From positions 62,001 to 126,000 of the forward strand of contig CM057057.1 in the NCBI GenBank assembly GCA_029945375.1: a stretch of 64,000 nt of DNA, written 5' to 3'. Shown piece after piece: positions 1 through 11,187 of this stretch. A model generated the notes under the pieces. That model was not told the origin of the DNA and searched no databases. It saw only the letters and a list, made by a program, of their open reading frames with translations. This DNA is from Agaricus subrufescens. Taxonomy: Eukaryota > Basidiomycota > Agaricomycetes > Agaricales > Agaricaceae. The position numbers were made by a program, and so were the translations under genes. Position 1 is the stretch's first letter. Every line of letters begins with the position of its first letter.

Positions 1-660
1 TCCCTATACCCATTCCCACTTCCCTTTCTCTTACCCACAACCCTCCTCCAAATCCATTTCCTTCTACTCCCCTCCCTTAAGTCTCTACCCCGACCTCTCC
101 TTTCCAGTAAAGCCTCTTATATTCTTCCAATGCCCAACCCGTATTCCTCATTTTTTTCATCATTCCTCCTGTAACCCCCTCTACGTGTCGCAGTGCTTCT
201 TCCCTGATATATCTCTTTGTCAATATTTACTCCCCTCTCCAACGCCTCACTTACTCTGTACTGTAGATCCCTGGCACCCGTCCAAGCCACACTAGATAAC
301 ACTCTTCACTCTTTGACATCCTCCTAATTCTATCCTCCACCTCTTCAACCGTAGGTGGGTCTCTCAAGATCACTATCGCCGACTCCGATGACCCTGACCC
401 TGACGTCCCAGTTGTTCCTTGACTATTCTCCCCTTCTGCCCGCTGCTCCGATTGATGCTCGTCCACCCGATACTCTAGCTCTATTGCCCGTTAGAAATCT
501 CCAATTAAATCATACACTCTTACCATCCACTGCTTCCGCCAATTCCCTGAGCCTTTGACGAACTGCCCTTCCGCCCCCTTCCTCATCCACTGAATCATAC
601 AATCCTGCCAACTTTTCACGAACTTGCGCTATACCCTCACTTACGCTGTCGAGTATGTAC
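1..660 (-). pseudogene. Coding-like relic, unknown protein, truncated by window edge
   Basis: The minus strand holds several open stretches of polyampholytic, helix-prone protein, for example around the motif VEEVEDRIRRMSKSEECYLV (about 280-340). A plausible 43-nt intron (GTAAGA...TAG, 481-523) joins the segment ending near 524 to the one starting at 480. Below about 250 the frame changes and can be followed only in pieces. I recognise no family. It could be the 3' half of a normal multi-exon gene running off the window or a decayed copy. The composition, rich in Glu, Arg and Ser, fits a coiled-coil or scaffold-type fungal protein, but nothing fixes a role. Confidence 0.3.
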
Positions 661-1647
661 TCGATCTCCCTGGCCCACATGGAAGTCATTCTTAATCCTC
701 AAATCGCCCCATACCCTCCCTTTTATTTTCCATTTGTCATCCTCTATTTTCCTTTATCCCAAATAGAAACCCAGACGATCACATCCGCTACTAAGGGGTA
801 CATTCGCCACCCCATCATCATTGCCAATATTAAACTAATCGGTTGTCATCAATCCTGGTACAACTCAACCCCATCCGGTCTACAGGGGTATTGTATAAGA
901 CGGTTGATCAGCGCGTGAATGTCATCACTATCTTTTCAAGCCAAGGACCCTTCTGAAAAACGGGGCCCAATCTCACAGTCTTCATTCCACCCAACAGGGT
1001 TTGTCACAGGATGAGCTCTATGCGTATTGGAACAGAATGGTAGCCTAATGATTCAGGTTATGTCTCACCTGATTTCCTTCCGTCTTCCACAGAACAGAAG
1101 GCTCCCACATCATCTAGCATTAGACGTCAGACACTGGTAATCAGTTGTATTACATACTATACTCTTCACTTTAATCACCCTCTGACATTAGGTCAACTAT
1201 AAGCCGGTTGAAGGAATACATGTTTGGAAGGATCTATAACTATATATGGCCTGCAGAGGCTTAAAGAATCAAATGAAGAGAAAGTGACGGCACGTTGACT
1301 GTAACTACTTGTTTCCCGGGCAACCTTATGAATTTGAAATTGAAAGTCACCAAGGAGAGAGGAAAGTCGCTGGTACAGGAACCCTACTTCATACCTTACA
1401 TTAAGGTGTTACAATCGCATATCAAGAATATAGATAGCATATAACGTCCCCCTATTGCCTATTAGACTAGCTCTAATAACAACTGCTCTCTGAGGAAATG
1501 CTCAACACGCACACTGGAAGCCCTACTTACTTTTCTAATGCAGGAGAGGGAGAGAATAAAGTATGTAAAGGGTAAATCGCGTGTCTCGGTATATTCTGTT
1601 CTTGGCTTTGAATATATACCTTTTGTCTGCTACTTTTCTAATGCGGG

Positions 1648-1679
<32 letters not shown>

Positions 1680-2262
1680 AATGTATGCAAATGGAGACGA
1701 CGTATATTTTCGAAAGGATAATACAGTAAAAGTACGTGTACGAAATGATAAAGGGAAAGATATACAAGATGATAGAAAAGAGGTAACCCGTTGTCGCTCG
1801 AGGGAGTCTGTTATATAGTACTAGCATAAGTGATTAAAGGTGATGTCAGTTGTTCGTTAGTCGTAGGCTACTGCTTACACCTCCCCCGCCCACCAGAAAG
1901 AGAAAGAGAAAGGAAGACGAATCAGAACCAAAAGCAGCAAAGATCAAGTAGACTAACTACCTAGATCCTTGCGCAGTTGCGTTAAAAAACCCTGGTGCCG
2001 TTCAGGGAAAAAGCATCCTGTAGGCAAAGACGACGAGAAAAGAAACGCAAAGAAAAGAGATTAACACGGAGAAGAAAAAGAGGAGAAAAGACTATGGAGC
2101 TACTTCACTGGCTAGCCATGCTCGTCCAAGCCCATCCGTGCGGAAAATCGATCCAATGCTGCGAGATCCGCAACTTCCCGGCCTGGCGGCTACTCGCTCT
2201 CCTCAACAGGATATCCCTTGTACTTTACCCGGTAGCTCCAGGTCGGCACCTAAACTAACAAA
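661..2262. other. Intergenic, no gene recognised
   Basis: I see no supported coding region here. The stretch is AT-rich with short random open frames. It contains a GA-dinucleotide run (1647-1675) and a purine-rich patch near 2030-2095 that produces a basic spurious frame. Confidence 0.5.
1647..1675. repeat. (GA)n microsatellite
   Basis: An uninterrupted run of GA dinucleotides of about 28 bases lies in non-coding sequence. A shorter GA-rich patch occurs near 4140-4190. Confidence 0.9.
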
Positions 2263-3560
2263 ATCAGACTGATTTTGGAGAGATTCCCCATACACTTACT
2301 CTTCTTGCCCATGGTTGTCGAGATGAATAATAGAACGGTGGGACCATGATCGTTATATACTCTTCTTCGGGCACTTAAGCGGCCTTGAGCCAGTTTGCTG
2401 ATCGGAACTCGAAAAAATGGGAAAGAGGGTGACGGAGGCGTGTCATTCTGCCAGCAACAGCGCTGGAAATGGCGTGTAAACCTTGCAAGGTATGAAATCT
2501 CTCTTGATAGTGATGAACATACGAGAAGGCCTAGTCGATCTATGTAAGCAGCGTGCACTTCGCACCTGTACGTGTCAGCAGTTGATGACAAATGAAAATG
2601 TGCAGTGCATTGAGTCTTGACCCTGTTCATAACTCGTGTCCTCTCTCTGGGAATAGCACTCTACCTCCAAGTCCCCACCCACTCGATGCTTTTTAACGGC
2701 GACTATGACAGGGAGAAGTTGCGACATGTCATTTATCTTTGATTATTGACTATCGTACTATAATAGACTAACAATCGAAAACGAAGAAAGAAATATTCAT
2801 GACATTGATTTCTACAATCATGCCATGACAGACAAATAAATTGGGTACGGGTCGAAATACCGGGAGCCCCAAAACAGTGAAGGATAGGAGGTATGCTCGA
2901 AGTGGACCAAGCGTGAAATCAGACACTCTGAAATGCTAGAATTTATGTCTTCTTTTTCTTGGTTGTACGCTTTGTAGAAGACGCTGGAATAGAGGGAGTC
3001 GCAGGCCTCGACGCATCCTTCTTCTCGCTTTTGACAGCTTTATCAATACCACGTTTCTAGAACTTGTCAGCATTGTTGTGTGCGGGGAGAAAAGTGCATA
3101 CGTACCTTGCCCTTTGGCTGCTTCGTCGCAGCCTCCTCCTGTGCCTCCAACTCTGCTTCCTTCTCAATCATCGTTAAAAGTATATTGCACCTCCTTTGTA
3201 ACTCTTGCGGAGTCCTGCTCTTGAAGAACCAATCAAAGCGAAAGACCGGAAACTCCGTCATATCCTTCTTGATTCTTTCATAAACATCCTCCGTCTGCGT
3301 CCCATAATGGAAGAGCCGGCAAAGCAGATATCCATCCTCCTCCTCACTGTACACCTTCCCTTTCGTAGTTGGGTAGTTCAACTCGAGCTCTTGCATCGGG
3401 TAATGAAAGGAATTGAATTTCTTTCCAAGGATATACTCAAGTGTGTCACGTTTACTCCGTTTGCGGCGCCCTCGGAAATACGCTCATAGTCAGGAAGGGT
3501 CTTCCGTTTCTTGACGAAGACTTTATAATACGAGCGAACTTCTTCTGGCGTGCGTCCATG
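2263..3560. repeat. Left copy of 1.3-kb segmental duplication
   Basis: This stretch is closely similar, in the same orientation, to 62712 onward. The shared part starts within the first intron of the gene at 61894-62762. It continues through that gene's first codons (MGKK, minus strand near 2310), its promoter, the intergenic DNA and the 3' end of the ISWI-like gene. The right copy keeps the whole downstream gene and the left copy does not. Differences are scattered substitutions and small indels, so the duplication is not very recent. Its far end cannot be set because the right copy runs off the window. Confidence 0.85.
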
Positions 3561-5400
3561 GGCTGATCCCTGCAGGGCGAATCACTATTACAAACAAGAC
3601 AAAAAAGAGGGCTAACATACCACCCATGGTATTCTAATGCGCTTATAAATTGCTGGAAGTCGCGACGACTCCAGTCCCTGAACCCTTTCTGAGCGTATTA
3701 TTTTTTCAACGTCATCTCCTCTTCAGTCAGGGGTTCAACCGTATGTATCGATGAACAGCTGCGCAGCAGCTCGCTTGTCCTCCAACTTGTCCAGTATGCG
3801 TACAGTAGCCGGAATGCCTTCTAAACGCTAGTGATATGAGTTGACGGAAGGTAATTCAAATTCATCAATGTACTTTAGAGACGGCTAGCTCACACTCTTG
3901 CAACACTGCCAGCTCGAGAGGGAAAGATTGAAAATCTTGACTGAACGATGTGTCAGTAACTGTCATCACTATCAGGATAATCTCACATGGAAATTTGTTT
4001 AGGGGCTCTTGGCAGTTTGAGCGCCTTTTCGACTTTAGACATTGAAGAGTGATAAGTTCTTCTAGCAATGCGACTGGCGAAACAGTCGCGAGGCTTCAGA
4101 ACCGGTGGTAAACCAGAGGGGCAGAGTTACACGTAGGGCTAGAGAGAGCGAGAGCGAGAGGACGAAACAGTGAGAGTGAGAGAGAGCTTAGATTTGACCG
4201 AATTCGAAGGGGGAGAAATGAGCTGGTAATCCGATAGCCCCTAGCTATGACAAAGTGGGGTTTATATACGATAAGGGAAGGTGTCTATGCGGTGAGAGGG
4301 GGTGTGAGTGAATAGTGAGGAAGAAAAGGCAGAAAGCGCACAATTGCACGCTCAGTCGTGCATTGTGCTGTCTAGGCACACTCCATCGTCATCTCCAGGT
4401 CCAGTGGGGGCCGTGCCGCTGGGGACACGTCATACGCTGAGTGGCTGCTGACTCCGGGTCGGTCCAGGCTTGAGTGGCGTGGTGGAGGTCGTTGGTGATC
4501 AAGGAATGTCGTGGGAGAAACTAGAGTGGTTGACAGCCGATCTGCCGTCTCTACAACATCACAGCCCGAAGAGTATCTTTGAAATAGCTGTCCACCGAAT
4601 AATTAGATTTACGTTCCCGCTTTGATAGTGATAGGAGGTTGAGGCCAAGTTGCTTCCGTTGGAATGAAGGCAGTCAGTAATAAGACATGCTTTAACAAAA
4701 ACGACGCACCCTGTTCGGAAATCCTTACTCTCCCACTCTTGTACCGATTCCTGGCCGCGTTGGATAATTTCTTCGATATCGTGGTTTACAAGCTAGATAG
4801 CGGTTTATTAACCAAATGAGTAGTAGACTAGACTAGCACTCACGCTTCGGAAGAACTGATGATATTTTCTGCCCCATGTGTAATCATCTCCAATAACTCC
4901 TCTTTGCTCGCCACGGCTACACAAAGTGCCACTAGGATGGAGAGGTGCAATGAAAATAAACATACTCACCTTTAGCCGCTTGCTGTGCGCGACCCTGTTG
5001 AATAACAAGCTGATCCAACTTCAACATCTGGGCAGCACGCTCCAACATCCTTTCCTCGACACTTCCTTCTGCAGATCTGCTTGAGTATTCCTATCGCACG
5101 ATGCAGGTTAGCTAGATCAAGAACCATCTGAAAGCGGAAGAAATTTCCCCAGTCGCTGTCATACAGAACGACAATATCAGCTGTCGTCAAAATTATACCC
5201 AAGCCGCCCGCACGGGTCGTCAATAGAAATATAAACTTCTCACTGTCCGGTTTGTTATACTCGTCGATCGCAAATATACGATCTTCGTGAGCTGTCTCCC
5301 CATCGACACGACAATATTCTGTAGACAACCTTAAAGAATCAAACCACGCTCCAGTATTTCCTTGACTTCTACCTCGCCCTTGTCGTCCAGCGGGGGCCGC
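2943..5400 (-). pseudogene. ISWI-type chromatin-remodelling ATPase, decayed copy
   Basis: ISWI ATPases slide nucleosomes in the nucleus. Here the minus strand keeps scattered blocks of one. They are a SNF2 helicase C-lobe block near 5160-5328 (with [11 protein letters not shown]), a segment ending in [13 protein letters not shown] near 4980-5060, a block with ELLEMITHGAENI near 4860-4910, and the SLIDE-domain block with EEDGYLLCRLF and FRFDWFFKSRTPQELQRRCN (3115-3396). The Lys-rich C-terminus stops at 2943. Between the helicase motif YDSDW and the next block about 45 residues are missing and the frame changes. Near 3465 one A has been lost from a run of four A (compare the right copy) and 12 bp are deleted beside it, shifting the frame. 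The N-terminal ATPase lobe is absent. It is a pseudogene of the gene at 63403. Confidence 0.85.
4140..4800. other. Non-coding stretch inside ISWI pseudogene
   Basis: No open ISWI block can be recognised between about 4070 and 4720. The DNA includes a GAGAGC-rich patch and otherwise unassigned sequence. It probably replaces the lost HAND/SANT-coding part of the pseudogene. Confidence 0.4.
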
Positions 5401-5432
5401 TCAAAAAACCATGTTCTCCACTCAAGGCCGAA

Positions 5433-5847
5433 TCAATGATGCATGAAGTGTCTAAATGTCTCCCCAGCGGTGGCTTCACCTGGCCTGGGAATTTCTAGAG
5501 TGACCGTACTATGCTCTATATCAAGCTTCCTGATGACATATGGCCCTCGAACCGCGGCAACAGCTTTGCCACGCGCTTCTGGCCCTCAGCAACCAACACC
5601 TTACAGCTATTTGCAGTAGAGAGCTTTACACGATCGCCCACCACAAAGGTAAATCCTTTGTATCGCGGCTCTTATTGGCATGAAAGGCTTGAATCACTTT
5701 ATGCTGTAGTAGGGAGTGATGAAACTGCTCCGGTATCTCGGGAGGAGATGCAGGCGCATCGATCAAGGGAGGGATAATCCGTCTGGAGAAGCCCATTCGC
5801 AGCTGGAATCCTGTGAGTCCTGTAGATGCATTCTGCGTATCCATCAT
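5433..5847 (-). pseudogene. Ty3/gypsy integrase C-terminal relic
   Basis: In the minus strand two frames must be joined near 5645. The upstream frame carries HHSLLQHKVIQAFHANKSRD, resembling the helix before the integrase C-terminal domain. The downstream frame carries VGDRVKLSTAN, then KRVAKLLPRFEGPYVIRKLD and VTLEIP, the characteristic GPY/F module of chromovirus and other Ty3/gypsy integrases, and stops at 5433. That module binds DNA during integration. No reverse transcriptase, RNase H, integrase core or LTR is present beside it, so this is a solitary fragment with a frameshift. It lies directly at the 5' end of the decayed ISWI block, so a retrotransposon insertion may have helped to break that gene. 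Confidence 0.75.
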
Positions 5848-5874
5848 ACTGAAACGGAAAACACAGCGGACATA

Positions 5875-6905
5875 TTATAAGGTTTTAAAACACTGCATAC
5901 ATACTAGTTCGCGCACGTCCGTACCCGCCAATATACCCAATTGCCGTACATCGTTCTGATCTGCAATAGTACCACCCGTTCTGTTGAATTGTTTGATGCA
6001 GGAATCCACAAAAGGTGTGGGACCGCCAATGGCCCATATCGAAGTCCCACCGATCCTCTCCCCTCCCATCCCTCGCCAATATGGTCCCTGATAAAGCTTA
6101 TGCAATGCTTCCCCGACGGTTGACCCCGCAGCCAAACCCTTGCGCACTGTCCCACGATTGATTGCGCAGGCCTCATGGTACCATCTTTCGCAGCTGACAC
6201 ACCACCGCTGACGATCCTTATGAGGCTGATACGGGATGGAACATACACAGGTTGCCCTCAGGCTGTTGCTCTTGTAAACCATTTGAGATGAAAGTCAAGA
6301 ACGTATGTGGGCTCACTCACGATCAAAGTGTATGTACTGCCATCAACTAGTAGCGTGTAACGGTAGTACCATGCAGTGAGGGGAAACGCCACCTGGAGGG
6401 CTGGGTCGTTGACCAGTTCGAAAACCTTGTCTATGTCTGAGGTGAAGCGGTAAGCGAAATGATTGATGTTATGGTTGCCCTCATACCTTCGATACAGTCC
6501 ATCGGGATCACGCCCTGTACATTGGAGTGGACAAGTTCTCCTGGGCCCATATGAACAATTAACCACTTGTCCCTGGTGTGGCCCGTTAGACTGCACGAAT
6601 CGAAAACACGGCAACAAGCCTAAATAAAAACAAAAGAACAAAAAAAAAAAAAAACAATCAAACAAACCCCCCCACAAAAAATCGATAATAATGAAAAGGA
6701 ATAAAAGCATTAAAAGAAAAAGAGGACCCACTGAGGCGAGAGATTTTGCATAAGACTGAGATCACGGATTTTATAATACCAATACCCCACCAACCACTGG
6801 GAGGCACCACCGTCCCGGATGCTGGTAATACGGATGAGAGACGTTCCTATCCCATGCCCTCCTCGCACTCGGACTCTATGAAGCGGTATAAGTCTGCACC
6901 AGATG
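5875..6905 (-). CDS. BAH-PHD-like zinc-finger protein, family copy 1
   Basis: One of a family of predicted chromatin readers in this window. The minus strand gives, in order, a BAH-type start (QWLVGYWYYK near 6770), the BAH signature MGPGELVHSNVQGVIPMDCI (near 6500-6560), a WYYRYTLLVDG segment (near 6350), then a finger with CVCSIPY, RWCVSCERWYHEAC and a final CMQC. The ligand order fits the C4HC3 pattern of PHD fingers, but about 85 residues separate the Cys after the His from the last Cys pair. That insert contains RGMGGERIGG and a WAIGGPTPF motif shared by the other copies. Introns of about 45-60 nt separate the blocks, and one splice phase near 6245-6300 is unresolved. The start is uncertain. 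A poly-purine/pyrimidine tract near 6620-6720 lies in an intron. BAH and PHD modules normally bind modified histones, so a nuclear role is inferred. Confidence 0.65.
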
Positions 6906-7338
6906 ATCGGCGGAATCCACCTACACAGTACCCTCTTCGACAGTAACATGAGGGCGTATTTCAAGAGATAGGATACGTGGAAGTTGATAGGCCTCTTGCA
7001 AGCTGGGGGCGGTAGGCATAATATAGGACACAGTCTGGCAGTGTGGCTACCTAACCTTTTTATCGTGTCTAATGCACCGCACAGATGTTAAGCTTTCCCC
7101 AAGTTCCGCGTCGAATAGTCTTAAAATAGATACTAGGGATTCTTCTTTGGAGTTTTTCGGTAAAAGTTAGTTTTATATCCATGGCCCAGAATGGCGCAAC
7201 CGGGTTAAGAAGGGTCTTAGACAAACTGAGCCTTTTCTATCCGCCCGGAAAACCCTATTTATCCCCACTGCAAATTAAAAAAGTAATATCATCTACCACC
7301 AGGTCCCAAGGCGGGCGACACACCAACTATGCAACAAC

Positions 7339-8398
7339 CTATAAATGCGTATTACAGACAGGACAGGTATACAAGATGTATTGCCTCAGTGAGAGCCTCC
7401 TCAGCTCAGACACTTCGTCCTCCTTTGTAATAGTCCCTGTCGTATTATACTCCGTCATACATTGGGCTAGAAAAGATGTCTGACCTCCAATTGCCCACTT
7501 GAATACTTCTCCAGCACGACTCCCGCCCATACCTCGCATCACAGGCGCCACTTCCATCCTTTTCAGCATAGCGGGTATGGTCAGGTGCGGACCCATCTCT
7601 CGAAGTAAGGTCTGAGAGGGAGCCAAACATCGATCATGGAACCAGATGTGGCACCGACGACACCACCGCTGTGAATCGTGGTCGGGTTTGTAAGGCTGAC
7701 CACATCTGCAAGTCGGATCGGAATTCTACATCAAGGGTAGGCTCAGTTGTAATCACACAGTTAAGTAGTCACGGCTGACCAGTAGGGAGACCGTACTACC
7801 TGCAATATCTAGATGATACCGATAGTACCAGCTGCCTGTGGGAACAGGTACCTGAGCTTGCGGGTCGTCGACTAGGTGATAGACAGTTTCCTCGTCTGAA
7901 TCAATAATAGACCGTTAGTGACTATACATATGCAGGCGTGTTTACTCACTTTGAATGCGTTGAGATGTCACAATACCGATGTGATTGGAGTATACAAGCT
8001 CCCCACAGCCCATACTAGCCAGTCTGGCCCTGTCCCTGCAGCCCGTTTGTCTATCAATATCTATATGGCATGTAACGAAACGGCGTACATTGAGCGCAGA
8101 CCTCGCTGCATAACTGCCTCGTTGTATTTATAAAACCAGTTTCCGATGATCCACTTGACTGGAGGGTCATCGTGGATGCTCAAAACTTTAAGGAACACAT
8201 CAGGTTGAGCGTAGCCTTGGAGCCTTACTCTGCAAATGTGTGAGATGGACATTGGGATACTTGAGGCACGATTGGGCATTACACGTCTAGAGGTTGGATG
8301 AAGTTATTCGGTCGCACTTCCAGGCAATCGACCAAGGGGAGTTCAAGAGTGTGATAGAGACTAGGGGCGGGGTCCTCAAATGGGATTGTATAGGACAT
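7339..8398 (-). CDS. BAH-PHD-like zinc-finger protein, family copy 2
   Basis: The proposed start is the Met of MSYTIPFEDPAPS at 8398. A 53-nt intron (GTAATG...GCAG, ending near 8232) leads in frame to the BAH segment VRLQGYAQPDVFLKVLSIHD and WIIGNWFYKYNEA. Farther on come a WYYRYHLDIAGS segment (near 7810-7840) and a clear finger, CRCGQPY then RWCRRCHIWFHDRC, about 80 residues of insert with RGMGGSRAGE and KWAIGG, and a terminal CPVC. The eight ligands are all present, so the finger should fold. It lies between copies 1 and 3, and copies 1 and 2 are both on the minus strand. The BAH middle part near 7960-8060 is less clear, so one exon may be mis-set. Function is inferred from the domains only. 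Confidence 0.65.
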
Positions 8399-9221
8399 AT
8401 TGAAGCGGGTCAGGCGAGAGCAGGCATCAAGGAAACTAAGGTCTCTTATTATGTGTTTTCTTAATCGCCGAGCTGCAGAACGGCGCCCGAGTCCACGATG
8501 CGAGCTTGAGCAATGGGGCTTTCCCAAAGTGGCTAATATGTGTCCTTTACTTTCCAAACCCTTACAGCAGTAAAACGTTCTATGGCAGGTGTCACTCAGC
8601 GTGGCCCGTGCATGAAAGCTAGAGCTTACATGAAGCATTTCTATATTAATAAAGAATTTTGATCAGGCGATCACTACCTCCAGTTCCGGTTCATGTACCG
8701 AGTTAAATGTACATCTCAATAGACAGGAGTGGGAGGTAGCTATTCTATTACCATGGGGCGTACAAACACAGGGCTCGTGATACTGGCAATCATGACGCCT
8801 TGGTGAGGATAGACCAAACGCCGGAGTCTGGGCATCAGAGTATTCATTTAGTTAGTTACCGACTGGGGTTAATATAACTTCGTTACTTATAAATTCGATG
8901 TTGCTGTTGCGCAGCAGGCAGTAAACTTTGACATTGGGTGTGTGTCGTGCCTATCTTCCATCTTCCATGGTTGTGGACAGACTGATCTAGGCACTGATCG
9001 CAGGGCCTTGATCCAACCTTGAAGATCGCTGCTCGCCCGACAGATCCGTACATTCCAGCTACTCGACCGACAGCTCCGAAGATAGTTCGGGATGATCCCC
9101 ATTCCACGGTAGACCTCGGAGATACCAGATTCTCTGGCCCAAGACATTAAATAGGCTTCCATACGATACGTCCAATGTCTCGGTTTAAGTGAGACATTTC
9201 AACGCTGCTCTTCTGCCCTTA

Positions 9222-10295
9222 TGCCACCTTCGTTGGAGGAGATCGATCGCTCTCCACAATTACCGTGGCTGGATATCTACCCAGAGCCAGGGAACAATAT
9301 CAAGGTCCATCCAGGTGAAACGTGAGTTCTACTTTGTATCAACGCCGCTCAGTCTGCTTCAGTTCATGACAGGGTTTTGGTCTCCACCTTGGACCCAGAT
9401 TTACCCGTTTGGCATTGGCCTCGATTCATACTGATCAGCAGTATACATGAAGTAGATGGCAAGGCTTGGCTCTACGGAAATTCGTACGCCACCAAAGCTG
9501 AAGCCTTGCACATATTTCGAATGTCTTCCAGGTATAGCCAGCCATATGGGTCGAGTTGGGTTGTATTAATGACCTCCCTTAGGCACCGAGACCTCGTACA
9601 CCTCATGGGCCAGAACGAACTTCTTCTGACCAATGACCGGGTACTCATGAGCGCCATTCTGATCCAAAGTACGTTTGTGTGCCCCACTAGCTCCATTGGA
9701 TGTGAAAAGGTGGTCTGTAGATACTGTGACAGTGGTCAAACTGGAGGACAATAGAGAACAGCGCAATATTATTCGCAAAGATGGGTGGTATTACCGCTGG
9801 CGACTTGTTCAACGCGGGCATTCCAGGCCATGGGCAGTCGAGGTTGGCCCCTTGATCGACTCGCTCCCATTAAGCTGACTGTTTCATTCACAGGGAATTG
9901 TGGTTGATTGTCGCTGTGGCATGCCCTACGATCCCGAGAACGACGAGCAGCATTGGTGCAGATCATGCCATATGTGGATGCATGCCCGTTGTCTGGTCAG
10001 AGAGGAGGGTGGCACGAAGGATGTCGAATTCGAGCCAATCACACTGTATAGCCTGGGCACTTGCTTGGAACTACTGAAAGAGGCACCTTGCATCCGAGGT
10101 TGTGTGGGCAAGCCGATGAGGGTATGCCCGCCTTGGGTTATAACGGGTCCAAAGCCTTTCATAGACAAGTGGTGTGAGGAGTTTGAGCGAGAGGGCTCCA
10201 TTAGTGACTTGTGGGTCCGGGGTTGGATCAGTCTGATCTTGGATGCTACCAAGGGCCCGCTCTACAAGTGCGAAAAATGCCAAAGGTCTATCTAA
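9222..10295 (+). CDS. BAH-PHD-like zinc-finger protein, family copy 3
   Basis: The best-preserved left copy and the only one on the plus strand. From Met 9222 (MPPSLEEIDRSP) the reading passes through a 52-nt intron beginning at the GTGAGT near 9321 and enters the BAH domain. That has FILISSIHEVDGKAWLYGNS, an intron near 9532-9584, then the signature MGQNELLLTNDRVLMSAI. A WYYRWRLVQRG segment follows. After an intron ending at 9894 comes the finger: CRCGMPY, HWCRSCHMWMHARC, a long insert with WVITGPKPFIDKW, and CEKCQRSI at the stop. All eight Cys/His ligands are present. In the insert the RGMGG motif is changed to RGCVG, unlike the other copies. It is head-to-head with copy 2. Confidence 0.75.
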
Positions 10296-10602
10296 TGACA
10301 CGTTCACATATGTATCAGGGCTCAAAGAATATGACTTATAACCCCGTTCTCCATTGTGGACTCCTTATGGTATATTTGTCACCGGAGGAAAGTACTTTCC
10401 GGCATTCTACTAAAACTTATTTATATATATATATATATACAATATACAAGTGTACCCAGTCAGCTAGAGGACTGGTACTCTCATTTTTCCACCATAGTGA
10501 CACACCAACGCTTATATGAGGTCGGTGTGTAGGCACTCACTTAGACTGATTTGACCTCACTCTTCCATCACACACAGTACAGACATCAGCTTGCAAGGGC
10601 GT

Positions 10603-11025
10603 ATGTTTAACTGGACTCGAGCATTAGGGCCTGGCACCATACTAGACCCCACAGCATACCTTGCGTCAGTACAGGACACGCTTCGCAGCGAGTTGAGAGA
10701 CTCCAGCGTCTCGATATCAGTCCCAGAACCCGATATAGTACCCCCGCTTTTGGTGGCACCCATTGACGAAAACAGTTGGGTCACAGTGATCGTTGTTGGA
10801 AACGAGGCGAGCCTGGAAAGTCTCGCTGATGGGTATTGGGTAGATATCCCTTCCGCTAGAACCATCATTGTACTGGTCCCCTATCCCGACACCACTGACT
10901 ACAGAAGGGAGGACTGGGATGAGTTGGCCTATTCCGATGTCCTGTCAAGGGTAGGGGATGATGAGTATATTGATATCGGGTACAGGCTTGAATACTATCG
11001 CAGCCTCACGTTTCCTGACGAGTAG
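10603..11025 (+). CDS. Hypothetical acidic protein, 140 aa
   Basis: An uninterrupted frame from Met 10603 to a stop at 11023-11025. The sequence is acidic and compact, with a hydrophobic beta-like stretch (SWVTVIVVGNEASLESLADG, about residues 60-80) and an Asp/Tyr-rich C-terminus (DDEYIDIGYRLEYYRS). I recognise no family, signal peptide or membrane segment. It sits between BAH-PHD copy 3 and the RFC1-like gene on the same strand, with a (TA)n run near 10423-10440 upstream. The length and lack of low complexity favour a real gene, but an upstream exon cannot be excluded because the frame stays open a little before the Met. Confidence 0.45.
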   Translation: MFNWTRALGPGTILDPTAYLASVQDTLRSELRDSSVSISVPEPDIVPPLLVAPIDENSWVTVIVVGNEASLESLADGYWVDIPSARTIIVLVPYPDTTDYRREDWDELAYSDVLSRVGDDEYIDIGYRLEYYRSLTFPDE

Positions 11026-11187
11026 TTACGGGTATATAACAATTTACGCCATTTATATTTGGACTATGGAGATGTCTCACTCTGTTGGAATGGACACGGA
11101 GGCGTGATTTACTTTTTTTCTGCTTACCCCTAACCGTTTTTTCCGTCTCTCTCAGCCTCTCAGCCTCGCGGATAATCTGTTCACCAT

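Noticed and set aside
8883..9162. Minus-strand frames with a GMG motif and CDQC as another BAH-PHD copy
   Set aside because: The motif matches are too short and no BAH, WYYRY or WC..C..W.H blocks lie beside them. Part is the promoter side of copy 3.
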